Shown here piece after piece: positions 9,331-18,787 of a DNA stretch of 64,000 nucleotides. Source of the stretch: Desulfomicrobium sp. ZS1. Its GTDB lineage: Bacteria > Desulfobacterota > Desulfovibrionia > Desulfovibrionales > Desulfomicrobiaceae. A model generated the notes under the pieces. That model was not told where the DNA came from. It saw nothing but the letters and a program-made list of their open reading frames with translations, and ran no database searches. The position numbers and the translations under genes were made by a program. The DNA lies in assembly GCF_024204645.1 (NCBI RefSeq), contig NZ_CP100351.1, positions 1,178,001 through 1,242,000 on the forward strand, given 5' to 3'. Position 1 is the first letter of the stretch. The number at the start of each line of letters is the position of its first letter.

Positions 9331-10117
9331 AAAGAGCGGACAGGGCGGGGATTCATCCCTCCGGGATTCTTCCCTGTGGCGGCTCCTTCGCATTATTGCC
9401 GAGGAGCCCGGGGTGCACGCCTTCATTGCGCGCGCGACCCGGGATCAGGACGTGGTGACGGCGGCCAGAACCCTGGCCCAGCCGTTGCTGCGCGGCGAGG
9501 ATGTGCCGGAGCAATGCCGCACGTTGTGCCGAAGTTTGGGTGTTTCCGAGGGGCTTCTGCGATCCAGGCTGTGGGCCATGGCGTCGCTTTTTCCCGGCCC
9601 GCCGGTCCTGCTCGCGCCGCACCGGATTCTGGGCCTTATGCCCGGGGCGGGACCGAAACTCGTCCAGGGTGCGTTTCGCAAGTTGTGCCTCACGTGGCAT
9701 CCCGATTTGAATCCGGGCGATCCCGAGGCCGCCAGGCGATTTTTACAGATCAAGGCCGCCTATGACATGCTGGCAGGGGCCGGGGAGTCATACGGGCAGG
9801 CGGCAGGTTCCGGGGCCTGCGCCTGGGACGACTTCGCCTATGGCCGGCCGCGTCGGACCCGGACCCGCATGCGACTCTTGATGCCGCTCATTCTTGTGGT
9901 GGGGGTGCTTGTTCTGGCCGTGGCGGTGACGGATCTTGAGAGCCCTCGCGTGCGTTCCGCGATCCTGTCCAGCGTGGCGGCTGTGGGGTTTGGCCCTGTC
10001 ATCAACGCCTCGGTTTGCTCCGGTTCGATCCTTAAGCTGGAACCGTCCTGTCTTCCTCGCTGCACTGGAAGGACCGCGTCAACGCCTGGCGGCGAGACGA
10101 ATCATCCCCACCGCTAG
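9293..10117 (+). CDS. Membrane-associated J-domain protein
   Basis: This 274-residue product carries a J domain near residues 105-165, with the key HPD motif in TWHPDLNPGDPEA and a downstream helix (FLQIKAAYDMLAGA). A membrane helix follows (LLMPLILVVGVLVLAVAVT). J domains stimulate DnaK-type ATPase activity. A J protein tethered to the membrane inside a polysaccharide operon may recruit the chaperone to the assembly machinery, which is inference. The N-terminal 100 residues are unrecognised. ATG 9293 lies inside the end of the previous gene, giving a 38-bp overlap. Its 3' end also overlaps the convergent gene by 39 bp. Confidence 0.75.
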   Translation: MPWNWLKNEARDRKSGQGGDSSLRDSSLWRLLRIIAEEPGVHAFIARATRDQDVVTAARTLAQPLLRGEDVPEQCRTLCRSLGVSEGLLRSRLWAMASLFPGPPVLLAPHRILGLMPGAGPKLVQGAFRKLCLTWHPDLNPGDPEAARRFLQIKAAYDMLAGAGESYGQAAGSGACAWDDFAYGRPRRTRTRMRLLMPLILVVGVLVLAVAVTDLESPRVRSAILSSVAAVGFGPVINASVCSGSILKLEPSCLPRCTGRTASTPGGETNHPHR

Positions 10118-11584
10118 AGGGTCTTTGGCGGCCTTCCCGGAGGCCGGAAAATCCCCTGCCGTGATGTGGAAGTGGAACGCGGCCATGGTCACCGCGGTTA
10201 ATTGATTGGCCGGGATGGCGTTGTTGAATTCGACCCAGCCGTGCAGCATGTATCCGCCCAGAGCCGCCAGGGACCCCGCGGCCAGGAGCAGGCGGTCGGG
10301 ATCCATGGTCTTGCGCGCGCGCCACAGAAGAACGGCCCGCAGGCACCACAGTCCCCAGATACTCGCGATGAGAACGCAGGCGGCGGGCAGACCGAGTTCC
10401 ACGGTAGTCTCGAGGTAGTCGTTGTGGGCATGTTCGGCCCGCCGTTCAGGGTTGAAGGCGTTCTGGTAGGCGCGGGAAGCCTCGGGATAGGTTCCCAGCC
10501 CGGTACCGGTCAGGGGGTGGTCCTGCACGATTTTCCAACCGTCTTTCCACATCTCCACCCTGCCGGTCATGCCTTGGTCGAACTGCAGGAATCGGTTTGT
10601 CAGGCCTTCAAAGCCGATGACCGCCCCGTACCCGAGCATGATGATCCAGCAGGTCGCCAGGGCGACGGTCACCCTTTTGCGCCATTGCCCGGCAAAAAGA
10701 GAGAGCAGGGTGAACGAAAGCATGGCCGACAGAATGCCGCCCCGTGACTGACTGAAGAACAGGGCCAGAACGACCAATGCAAGGCTGAAGATGCCGAAGG
10801 CTTTTTTCTGCAAGAGGAGTTGCGCCCGTTGGCGCTTGCCCAGGATTCGCTCCATTTTGTGCGGGGATTTGAGGACCAGGAGGTAGGCCAGGAGCACGGG
10901 CCAGAGCAGTCCCAGAAAAGCCGCGAAATGGTTGCGGTTGATGAACGTGCCGCGTGCATACCCTTTGTATGCCAGTCCGGTGGCCGCGTGGGTGTCCCAC
11001 AATACGCCCAGGGCAGGAAGCAGGGTCTGGGCGATGCCGTACATGGCCTGCAGTCCGGCCAGCACGAAAAGAAAGTGCAGAAGCCAGGTCGGCAATTTTG
11101 CCTCGCGGGATAACGCTTGGCTCAGCAGCGCGGCGAACACAATCAAAAAGCCCCACCAAGCCCCGTGTGTCCAGGTCGCCAGCGTGTCGTAGCTGATGGT
11201 CGCGCTGGCGGTGTTTCCAAACTGGAGCAGGGCCTTGAGCCACTGGGCGCGGACCGGCGAGAGGATTTCAAGCAACGCGGCGGGGAGCGGGATGGTCTGC
11301 GCGAGCGGCACGAGCATAAGGGCGCACGCCATGGCCGCAAAGCCCCTTAAATGCTTTGCGGGCGCGGGAATCGAGTGTCGCAAAAGCCAAGCTCCGAGGC
11401 AAATGAAAAAAAGTCCGGCCACGCTTTGCCAGATCCAGGGCCTGGCGCCGCCGAAGAAAAAAGTCAGCAGGGCGATGGGCGCAAGGACCAGGACGCGCAG
11501 CGTCTTCGCTTTGCGGCCCTGGTCCGGCAGGGTCGGGCGGTCGGAGGAATGCGTCCAATGCCGAACACGCTCGTGAGAGGTCAT
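10079..11584 (-). CDS. O-antigen ligase / polymerase-like membrane protein (Wzy_C family)
   Basis: The 501-residue polytopic protein has about ten membrane helices. It carries the periplasmic-loop signature of the O-antigen ligase/Wzy family (TGTGLGTYPEASRAYQNAF followed by AEHAHNDYLETTVELGLPA). These enzymes join or transfer polysaccharide repeat units in the periplasm. ATG at 11584 is preferred over 11629 because GAGG lies eight bases upstream. It is convergent with the J-domain gene and shares 39 bp of coding sequence with it, leaving no room for a terminator between them. Confidence 0.88.
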   Translation of the reverse strand: MTSHERVRHWTHSSDRPTLPDQGRKAKTLRVLVLAPIALLTFFFGGARPWIWQSVAGLFFICLGAWLLRHSIPAPAKHLRGFAAMACALMLVPLAQTIPLPAALLEILSPVRAQWLKALLQFGNTASATISYDTLATWTHGAWWGFLIVFAALLSQALSREAKLPTWLLHFLFVLAGLQAMYGIAQTLLPALGVLWDTHAATGLAYKGYARGTFINRNHFAAFLGLLWPVLLAYLLVLKSPHKMERILGKRQRAQLLLQKKAFGIFSLALVVLALFFSQSRGGILSAMLSFTLLSLFAGQWRKRVTVALATCWIIMLGYGAVIGFEGLTNRFLQFDQGMTGRVEMWKDGWKIVQDHPLTGTGLGTYPEASRAYQNAFNPERRAEHAHNDYLETTVELGLPAACVLIASIWGLWCLRAVLLWRARKTMDPDRLLLAAGSLAALGGYMLHGWVEFNNAIPANQLTAVTMAAFHFHITAGDFPASGKAAKDPLAVGMIRLAARR

Positions 11585-11702
11585 GGAAGAATCCTCATCG
11601 CAGCCGGAATGGAGCATGCCTGTACTCATGCGGTGGTGAAGCCTGACGGGGCCTTGTCCGGCGCGGATCTTTCATGCGTCCCGCCTAGGGGCGACGTGGA
11701 CA

Positions 11703-13592
11703 TTATTTCAGCAGCCGGTTGATGATGTCCTTGTATTTTTGTTCAATGACATGGCGCTTTTTCTTGAAGGAGTTGGTCAGCTCTTCGCCAAGGGTGAATT
11801 CCTTGTCGAGAAAATGGATGTTCTGGAGCTTTTCGTAAGGCTTGAAGCCTTTCTTGGCATTGAGGAGCTTGTTCATCTCTTCGCGCAGACGGTCGAGAAG
11901 TTGCTTGTCGCGCAGAGCCCCTTCGGTCTCTTCGAGCACCTGGTTGTACTTCTCCAGCACGAACTCGCGCAGCTTCTCCAGATCCGGGACGATAAGCGCG
12001 CCCAGGCCTTTCTTGTCCTGGCCCACGAGTACCGCATCCTGGACGAAGGGGAACATGGACAGGGTGGCCTCGATGTTGGTCGGGTCGACATTCTCGCCGC
12101 TGGCCAGGACGATGATCTCCTTGGCCCGGCCGGTGATGACCAGTTCCCCGGTGAGGGTCAGCCGTCCGAGGTCGCCGGTGCGCAGGAAGCCATCGGAAGT
12201 GAAGGCACCGGCGTTGGCTTCGTCGTTCTTGTAGTAGCCCTTGAAGACCTGAGCCCCACGAACCTGGATTTCGCCTTCGGTGCCATTGGGAACCGGCTCG
12301 CCCTGGTCGCTTACGATGCGCAGTTCGGTTTCGCCCACAGGGGGGCCGATGGTGCCGAAAACATCGCAGTTGAATCCGCGTCCGGCGATGCCGGGGGAAC
12401 ATTCTGTCATACCGTAGGCGTTGATGATGCGGATGCCGATGGCGTCGATCCATTCATCCAGATAGGGCGGCAGGCTGCCGCCGCCGCTGATGGCGCCCTT
12501 CAGGCGACCACCGAATTTTTCCTGCACGAGGACAAGTTTTTTCTTGGCCAACAGGTTGGGAAAGAAGAGGAATATGTTTGAAACCAGGGCCTGCACCTTG
12601 TCCGCAAAGCGCACAGGGAAGGATTTTTTTTGGAACACGGGCAACTGGTCGCGCAGCACACGTGCGTTGCGGCGGTAGGCGGCGGAAACTCGTACCAGCA
12701 GATTGAAGATCTTGGCTTTTTTGGGATCTTTTTTCTTCAGGCCTGTCGTGATTTTGGAATACAGGGACTCCCAGATGCGCGGCACTGTGGCGACCAGCGT
12801 GGGTTTGTAGGATTCCAGATCCGCGGCGAAGGTGCGGATGGAGGAGTAGACCAGGCAGCTGCCGTTGGCGATGCCGATATATTCCGCCGTGCGTTCGAAG
12901 ATGTGCCAGGTCGGCAGAATGGATACCCAGACATCATCGGACTGCAGCCTGATGAGCGGAGGCAGGGTGCGCACGTTATGCATGATGTTGGAATGGTCGA
13001 GCATGACCCCTTTGGGGGTGCCGGTGGTACCGGAGGTGTAGATGATGGTCAGCACGTCTTCCGGCGAGATGCTGTCGGCCAGGCCCTTGAACCATTCGAT
13101 TTCTTTTGGCTCGATGGAGCGGTTTTCAAGCAGTTCCGCGTATGAGGTGGCCTTGTCGAACCAGGAGTGCTTTTCGGAACTGGCGGAGATGAACACGCCC
13201 TTGAGTTTGAGGCTTTTGATCAGCGTCTGGCAATCCTTGTAGATTTTGTCCGTCTCGACGATCAGAAATTCGGCGTCCGAATGGTTGACGATGAATTCGA
13301 TTTCACTCGGAGGCGTGTCGGTGCCGCGCGGAACGCTGATCGCTCCCAGGGCCTGCAGGGCCATGTCGGTGACGATCCATGAGTAGCGGTTATCGGAGAG
13401 GATGAAGACCTTGTCGCCTTTGCGCACTTTGTTGGCCTTGAACGCCCGGGCAAGGATGAGCACATCCTCGAAGAATTTTTCGTAAGTGACCCTGAATTCG
13501 TCTTCGCCCACGCGGTAGATGAAAGCGAGGTTGTCGCGGTGTCGATCGCAAGTTTCCAAAAAGGTGTGGAAAAACGTGGGTGCAAAGGCCAT
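11703..13592 (-). CDS. Long-chain fatty acid-CoA ligase (AMP-forming)
   Basis: This 629-residue acyl-CoA synthetase of the AMP-binding superfamily activates long-chain fatty acids with ATP and CoA. The P-loop motif TIIYTSGTTGTPKGVMLDHS, the YGMTECSPG motif, and the C-terminal RTGDLG and ITGRAKEIIVLASGENVDP motifs are complete. The long insertion of about 60 residues before YGMTE is typical of the FAA1/ACSL branch. A GGGAGA ribosome site lies nine bases before the ATG. The gene is transcribed alone. Confidence 0.93.
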   Translation of the reverse strand: MAFAPTFFHTFLETCDRHRDNLAFIYRVGEDEFRVTYEKFFEDVLILARAFKANKVRKGDKVFILSDNRYSWIVTDMALQALGAISVPRGTDTPPSEIEFIVNHSDAEFLIVETDKIYKDCQTLIKSLKLKGVFISASSEKHSWFDKATSYAELLENRSIEPKEIEWFKGLADSISPEDVLTIIYTSGTTGTPKGVMLDHSNIMHNVRTLPPLIRLQSDDVWVSILPTWHIFERTAEYIGIANGSCLVYSSIRTFAADLESYKPTLVATVPRIWESLYSKITTGLKKKDPKKAKIFNLLVRVSAAYRRNARVLRDQLPVFQKKSFPVRFADKVQALVSNIFLFFPNLLAKKKLVLVQEKFGGRLKGAISGGGSLPPYLDEWIDAIGIRIINAYGMTECSPGIAGRGFNCDVFGTIGPPVGETELRIVSDQGEPVPNGTEGEIQVRGAQVFKGYYKNDEANAGAFTSDGFLRTGDLGRLTLTGELVITGRAKEIIVLASGENVDPTNIEATLSMFPFVQDAVLVGQDKKGLGALIVPDLEKLREFVLEKYNQVLEETEGALRDKQLLDRLREEMNKLLNAKKGFKPYEKLQNIHFLDKEFTLGEELTNSFKKKRHVIEQKYKDIINRLLK

Positions 13593-13842
13593 TTTGATGG
13601 TCTCCCGGTATGGAAATGAATCCGATCGATAAAAACTTCTCCGGCAACGGTTTTGTCAAGCGGAAGAAGATGCCATGATCACGGAGCGGTAAGCATTGAA
13701 TAAGTTAATGAATGTATGACAAGCCCGGTATCAAATCAAGGGTACGAATCCGGGACTTCCAAGGCATTCTCTACTCTGCTATCGGCATTCAAGACAGGCG
13801 TTTTCTGCATTTTTACCGCATCGCCAAGCCTCGGGAGGGTTG

Positions 13843-14982
13843 ATGATTCTCGACAAGACTCCGTATTCCTTCGATCGCGTCGTGCGCATGGCCCTGGCCG
13901 CAGGACTGCTTTGGGGCGTCATCACGACCCTCGGGTACCTCAGCGACGTGCTCATCCCCTTTGCCGTGGCCCTGCTCCTGGCCTACATCATGAACCCCAT
14001 GGTGCATCGCACGCAGGGATACGTGAAGAGCAGGGGAGTTGCCATCGGGCTGACCATGCTTTTCTTCGTGCTTGTGCTGCTGGGGATATTCTGGATCATC
14101 GTGCCGCTCATGGGCAGTGAGATGAGGCACATGGGCCGGCTTCTTTCCGAACTGGTCAGCAACTCCAAGCTGGCCGAGGCGGCGGCCAATCGCTTGCCGC
14201 CCGATGTCTGGCAGGCCTTGCGGGATTATTTCAACACCCCGGAAGTACAGAACTTCTTTCGCACCGACAGTTTCATTTCCATGGCCCAGGACGCGTTGCG
14301 CAAGATTCTGCCGGGCATCATGGGACTGATCTCCGGCACCTACAGCGTCATCATGGCCCTGGTCGTGCCAGGCGTGGTGTTCATGTACCTCATCTTCCTG
14401 CTCCTGGATTTTCAGAAGGTGCGCACGGTGTGGAAGGAAATGATTCCCGCGCCGTACCGGGAGAGCGTGATCTCCTTCGTGGAGGAGTTCGACTTGGCCA
14501 TGAACCGGTACTTCCGAGGGCAGGTCATGATTTCGGGCGTGCTCTGCATCGTCTTCGCCGCCGGATTCTTCATCATCGGACTTCCTTTGGGCATCCTGCT
14601 GGGCATCCTGCTCGGCGTCATGAGCATGGTTCCCTATCTCCAGGTTCTGGGAGCCATTCCGGCGGTAATCGTCGCGGCCATACACGCCCTGGAGACCGGG
14701 CAGTCCTTCTGGCTGGTGCTGGGACTGACCGGTCTGGTCTTCGTGGCGGTGCAAATCGTGCAGGATGTCATCCTGGTGCCTCGCATCATGGGCAAGGCCA
14801 TGGGGCTGTCTCCGGCCGTGATGCTCCTGTCCCTCTCGGTCTGGGGCAAGCTGCTGGGCATGCTCGGCCTCTTGATCGCACTGCCCATGACCTGTCTGGT
14901 GCTGGCCTATTATCGGCGACTGGTGCTGGGAGCGGCCGAACCTGCGATTCCCCGGGCATCCGCACAGGAGAGTCAAACATGA
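13843..14982 (+). CDS. AI-2E family transporter (PerM/YdiK-like)
   Basis: The 379-residue polytopic membrane protein has the AI-2E transporter layout. There are N-terminal helices (VLIPFAVALLLAYIMNPMV), a soluble middle (residues about 100-200), and a C-terminal helix bundle with GLPLGILLGILLGVMSMVPY, QDVILVPRIMGKAMGLSP and the final LGLLIALPMTCLVLAYYR. Members export autoinducer-2 or act in ion and solute exchange, so the substrate is open. GGGAGG lies four bases before ATG 13843. The last codons overlap the following nitroreductase gene (ATGA), which implies translational coupling. Confidence 0.9.
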   Translation: MILDKTPYSFDRVVRMALAAGLLWGVITTLGYLSDVLIPFAVALLLAYIMNPMVHRTQGYVKSRGVAIGLTMLFFVLVLLGIFWIIVPLMGSEMRHMGRLLSELVSNSKLAEAAANRLPPDVWQALRDYFNTPEVQNFFRTDSFISMAQDALRKILPGIMGLISGTYSVIMALVVPGVVFMYLIFLLLDFQKVRTVWKEMIPAPYRESVISFVEEFDLAMNRYFRGQVMISGVLCIVFAAGFFIIGLPLGILLGILLGVMSMVPYLQVLGAIPAVIVAAIHALETGQSFWLVLGLTGLVFVAVQIVQDVILVPRIMGKAMGLSPAVMLLSLSVWGKLLGMLGLLIALPMTCLVLAYYRRLVLGAAEPAIPRASAQESQT

Positions 14983-15728
14983 GCATGCAAACAATGCGCG
15001 CCTTTTTGAAGGACGATCTGCGCCTGCAGCTCGACTTTTCGCGTTCGGACCAGAATCTCGGGATCGCGCCTCCGCCGGTGCAGAAAGCCGTCCGCCAGGG
15101 GCAGACGGTTGTTGCCTTGCCGGGGGGTGCGGTCACGTCTTTTGCCGGGCGCATCGATCTGGTCCAGGCCTTGGCCGCGCGCAAGAGCCACCGCGCCTGG
15201 CGCGATGAGTCCTTGAGTCTCGAAGAGCTGGGTTTTCTGCTCTGGGCCGTGCAGGGCGTGCGCAGGAGGGGCGGCCCGGCCAGCGTGTTCCGCACAGTGC
15301 CTTCGGCCGGGTGCAGGCATGCCCTGGAAACATACGTACTGGTCAACAACTGCAGTTCCCTGGAGCAGGGCGTGTACCGCTACCTGCCCCTTGACCACGC
15401 CCTGGTGCTGGAAGCTGTGGCCGGTGCGGACTTCACGGCCCGTCAGCACGAGGCTGTGCTCATGCAGACCTTTGTGACCAGGGCGCCCGTGGTTCTGGTC
15501 TGGGCGACCATTCCGTACCGCATGGAATGGCGCTATATGGAGGCCGCCCACCGGGTCATCGCCCTCGACGCCGGGCACGCCTGCCAAAACCTGTATCTGG
15601 CGGTGCAGGCCGTGGGCTGCGGCACCTGCGCCGTGGCAGCCTTTCACCAACAGGTGCTGGACGAGCTCTTGGGCGTTGACGGGGAAGACGAGTTCGCCCT
15701 GTACCTGGCTCCCGTGGGCAAGGTCTGA
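14979..15728 (+). CDS. SagB-type nitroreductase / dehydrogenase
   Basis: The 249-residue flavoprotein has the SagB/ThcOx arrangement. ALAARKSHRAWRDESLSLEE binds FMN phosphate, LLWAVQGVRRRGG and RTVPSAGCRHALETYVLVNN follow, and a C-terminal helix carries LDAGHACQNLYLAVQAVGCG. SagB enzymes oxidise azoline rings in some peptide toxins, but stand-alone members without a cyclodehydratase, as here, have unknown substrates. ATG 14979 overlaps the previous stop. AGGAGAG lies upstream. The next gene starts at its last base, so this is the middle of a tight three-gene run. Confidence 0.85.
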   Translation: MSMQTMRAFLKDDLRLQLDFSRSDQNLGIAPPPVQKAVRQGQTVVALPGGAVTSFAGRIDLVQALAARKSHRAWRDESLSLEELGFLLWAVQGVRRRGGPASVFRTVPSAGCRHALETYVLVNNCSSLEQGVYRYLPLDHALVLEAVAGADFTARQHEAVLMQTFVTRAPVVLVWATIPYRMEWRYMEAAHRVIALDAGHACQNLYLAVQAVGCGTCAVAAFHQQVLDELLGVDGEDEFALYLAPVGKV

Positions 15729-16408
15729 TGCCCTATGTTGCCTGGCTTGTCATCCTGATCGCGCTCATAGCCGGGCCAGGACTATGGGCCAGACATGTGC
15801 TGGAGCGCTACGGCCGAGATGAATATTTTTCCGGCACCGGCATCGATCTGGCCAGGATTCTGGTTCGGGATCTGAATCTTGCGGGCGTGAGCGTGGAGAC
15901 GACGGATCTTGGCGACCACTACGACCCCAGGGACAAGGTTGTGCGCCTCAATCCCGAGAGCAGCGGCAAGCGCTCCCTGACCGCCGTGGTCGTGGCCGCC
16001 CACGAGGTGGGGCACGCCCTGCAGGACCAGTCCGGGGACGGACTGCTGCGTTTTCGCACCGGACTGGTCATGTTTGGGATCTGGGCCGAACGCATCGGTG
16101 CGGCGGCCATCATGATCGCGCCGCTTTTGGGCGCGGCATTGCAAGTGCCCATGGTCGGCCGCCTGCTGCTGGTCGGCGCGGTATTTGTGCTCGGCATCCC
16201 GGTGGTCGTTCATCTCGTGACCCTGCCCGTGGAATTGGACGCGAGCTTCAACCGCGCGCTGCCGCTGCTCAAGACCGGAAAATACATTCCGCCCGAGGAC
16301 GAAAGGGCGGCCCGCCGGATTCTGACGGCCTGCGCCTTGACATACCTGGCCCAGGCCCTGGCCAGCATGTTCAACATCCTGCGCTGGGTCAGGCTTTTCA
16401 GGCGATAG
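15728..16408 (+). CDS. Zinc metallopeptidase, YugP family
   Basis: The 226-residue membrane protein carries the zinc-protease motif HEVGH within VAAHEVGHALQDQSG near residue 97. Membrane helices occur at the N terminus (AWLVILIALIAGPGLWARHV) and around residues 118-165. A conserved C-terminal part (LPVELDASFNRALPLL) ends the protein. This is the layout of neutral zinc metallopeptidase family 2 (YugP). The start ATG overlaps the nitroreductase stop codon, so expression is coupled. Physiological substrates of the family are poorly known. Confidence 0.9.
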   Translation: MPYVAWLVILIALIAGPGLWARHVLERYGRDEYFSGTGIDLARILVRDLNLAGVSVETTDLGDHYDPRDKVVRLNPESSGKRSLTAVVVAAHEVGHALQDQSGDGLLRFRTGLVMFGIWAERIGAAAIMIAPLLGAALQVPMVGRLLLVGAVFVLGIPVVVHLVTLPVELDASFNRALPLLKTGKYIPPEDERAARRILTACALTYLAQALASMFNILRWVRLFRR

Positions 16409-16484
16409 ATTCCTTTCTGGACAATCCGGGTGATTCTCCCTAGTAGTCGGGGCGTCCGAACAACCAACCCGCTTTCCCCAATCC

Positions 16485-18362
16485 ATGGCACTCATCAGCG
16501 CAAGCAATATCTCCCTCTCATTTTCCGGTCCGCTCCTGCTGGACAACATCAGTCTGCAGATTCATGCGGGCGAACGCATCTGCCTGCTTGGCCGCAACGG
16601 CGAGGGCAAGTCCACGCTCATGCGCATCCTGTCCCGCGAACTTTCCCCTGATTCGGGCGAGGTCGGCCTCAGCAAGGGACTGACCACGGCATCCCTGCCG
16701 CAGGAGGTCCCGGCGGATCTGACTGGCACGGTCTATGACGTGGTGGCTTCCGGAGCCGGCGAGGCCGGGCTTTGCCTGGCGGCTCTGCGGCACGAGGGGC
16801 ACGACGAGGCCTGCGTCGACCCGGCGCTGCTGGCGCGGGCCCACCGCATGCTCGACGAGCAGGCCGGCTGGAGCCTGACCCGCAAGATCGACACGGTCAT
16901 CACCCATTTGGGGCTGGACCCGGACGCGCAGTTCGCCTCCCTGTCCGGCGGCGTGAAGCGCAAGACTCTCCTGGCCAGGGCGCTGTCCGGGGAACCGGAT
17001 ATCCTTTTTCTGGACGAACCGACCAACCATCTGGACGTGGACTCCATCCGCTGGCTCGAAGAATTTTTGATTAAGCAGCCCCGGACTCTGTTCTTTATCA
17101 CCCATGACCGCATGTTCCTGCGTCATGTCGCCAACCGCATCCTTGAATTGGACCGGGGCGTGTTGGTGGACTGGGCCTGCGATTACGACACCTTCCTGCA
17201 GCGCAAGGAGGACGTGCTGGCCACGGAGGAGACCCTGTGGCGCAAGTTCGACCAGAAGCTCAAAGAAGAGGAGATCTGGATCAGGAAGGGCATCAAAGCC
17301 CGCCGCACGCGCAACGAGGGGCGCGTGCGCGCGCTGCAGGCCATGCGCGCCGAGCGCAATCAGCGGCGTGAGCGAACCGGCACGGTGTCCATGCAGATTC
17401 AGGAGGGACGCAAGACCGGGGGGCTGGTTCTGGAGGTCACGGACATCTCCTATTCCTGGGGAAGTGAGCCGGTCATTCGCAATTTTTCGGCCAACATCAT
17501 GCGCGGCGACAAGGTCGGCATCGTCGGTCCCAACGGCGTGGGCAAGACCACGCTCCTGAAGCTGCTCCTCGGCGATCTCACCCCCCAGAGCGGCAAGGTC
17601 CGGCAGGGCACGCATCTGGAGGTCGCCTATTCGGACCAGATGCGATCCCTGCTTGATGAGACCAAGACCGCTCGCGAAATTGTCGGCGAAGGCGCGGACT
17701 ACATCGACGTGAACGAGAACCGCCGCCACGTTATCGGTTACTTGAAGGATTTTCTCTTCACTCCGGACCGGGCTCAGACCCCGGTGGGGCTCTTGTCCGG
17801 CGGGGAGCGCAACCGCCTGCTGCTGGCCAAGCTTTTCACCCGGCCCTGCAACGTGCTTGTTCTTGACGAACCGACCAACGATCTCGACCAGGAGACCCTT
17901 GAGCTTCTGGAAGAGCTTATCGGCGATTTTCCGGGCACCGTACTCGTGGTCAGCCACGACCGGGAATTTCTGAACAATACGGTCACGTCCTGTTTGGTCT
18001 TCGAGGGCGAGGGGCGGGTGGTCGAGTATGCCGGCGGCTATGATGACTGGCTCTCGCAGCGGCCCGAGACCGCGGAGCCCGAACCGCTTCCGGCCAAGGC
18101 GCAAAAGTCCAAGTCTATAAAGACGCGCAAGCTGACCTACAAGGAAAATCTGGAACTGGACGGCCTGCCCGGGCGCATCGAGCAGCTTGAGGCGGACATC
18201 GCGGCCGTGCAGGAACAGATGAATGACCCCGAATTTTACACCAACGATCACACTGTCGTCGCTGCTGCGGCCGTTCGGCTTGAGGTCCTGGAAGCCGAGC
18301 TGGACTCCCTCCTGACCCGCTGGGACGAGCTCGAAGAGCTGCGCAGGCTTTGCGAAGCGTAG
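16485..18362 (+). CDS. ABC-F family ATPase (Uup-like)
   Basis: This 625-residue soluble protein has two ABC ATPase domains and no membrane segments. The first has GRNGEGKST, LSGGVKRKTLLARAL and ILFLDEPTNHLD. The second has GPNGVGKTT, LSGGERNRLLLAKL and VLVLDEPTNDLD. A linker of about 80 charged residues (QRKEDVLATEETLWRKFDQK) separates them, and the C terminus is a coiled coil (RIEQLEADIAAVQEQMNDPE). That tail is typical of Uup, an ABC-F protein linked to ribosome and DNA-structure functions. It is not a transporter. Confidence 0.93.
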   Translation: MALISASNISLSFSGPLLLDNISLQIHAGERICLLGRNGEGKSTLMRILSRELSPDSGEVGLSKGLTTASLPQEVPADLTGTVYDVVASGAGEAGLCLAALRHEGHDEACVDPALLARAHRMLDEQAGWSLTRKIDTVITHLGLDPDAQFASLSGGVKRKTLLARALSGEPDILFLDEPTNHLDVDSIRWLEEFLIKQPRTLFFITHDRMFLRHVANRILELDRGVLVDWACDYDTFLQRKEDVLATEETLWRKFDQKLKEEEIWIRKGIKARRTRNEGRVRALQAMRAERNQRRERTGTVSMQIQEGRKTGGLVLEVTDISYSWGSEPVIRNFSANIMRGDKVGIVGPNGVGKTTLLKLLLGDLTPQSGKVRQGTHLEVAYSDQMRSLLDETKTAREIVGEGADYIDVNENRRHVIGYLKDFLFTPDRAQTPVGLLSGGERNRLLLAKLFTRPCNVLVLDEPTNDLDQETLELLEELIGDFPGTVLVVSHDREFLNNTVTSCLVFEGEGRVVEYAGGYDDWLSQRPETAEPEPLPAKAQKSKSIKTRKLTYKENLELDGLPGRIEQLEADIAAVQEQMNDPEFYTNDHTVVAAAAVRLEVLEAELDSLLTRWDELEELRRLCEA

Positions 18363-18373
18363 ACAAGGATGTT

Positions 18374-18787
18374 ATGGATATCACTCTGACCACTCCGGCC
18401 CTGCTTTTTTCGACCCTGTCGCTCATCCTCCTGGCCTATACCAACCGCTTTCTGGCCCTGGGCAGCAGGATCCGGGCGCTGCACGACCGCTATCAGTCCA
18501 GCCACGGCAAGTCCCTGTTGGCCCAGATCGAGAGTCTGCGCCTGCGGGTCAACCTGATCCGTCTCATGCAGCTGTATGGGGTTTTGAGCCTTTTTTTGTG
18601 TGTTCTCTGCATGTTTTTTCTTTTTGCCGGGCTTGTGATCATGGGCAAGTTCCTTTTTGGACTGAGTCTTCTGGCCCTGTTGGTCTCCCTGGGACTGTCC
18701 ACGCGCGAGATCCACATTTCCACCCAGGCCCTGAACATCCAACTGGAGAGCCTGAGCTTCTCGCAGGAGGAAGATGATGCACGCTGA
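18374..18787 (+). CDS. DUF2721 family small membrane protein
   Basis: The 137-residue product starts MDITLTTPALLFSTLSLILL, continues AYTNRFLALGSRIRALHDRY, and has two later hydrophobic helices (LFLCVLCMFFLFAGLVIMGK and FGLSLLALLVSLGLSTREI). This is the pattern of DUF2721 membrane proteins, which have no assigned role. ATG 18374 is chosen because AAGGAT sits upstream; the in-frame codon at 18350 lies inside the previous gene. It overlaps the next gene by 14 bp. Confidence 0.85.
   Translation: MDITLTTPALLFSTLSLILLAYTNRFLALGSRIRALHDRYQSSHGKSLLAQIESLRLRVNLIRLMQLYGVLSLFLCVLCMFFLFAGLVIMGKFLFGLSLLALLVSLGLSTREIHISTQALNIQLESLSFSQEEDDAR

Noticed and set aside
13735-13760. tRNA-like T-arm sequence (GGTACGAATCCGGG)
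   Set aside because: No acceptor stem, anticodon arm or GTTCGA core can be formed around it.
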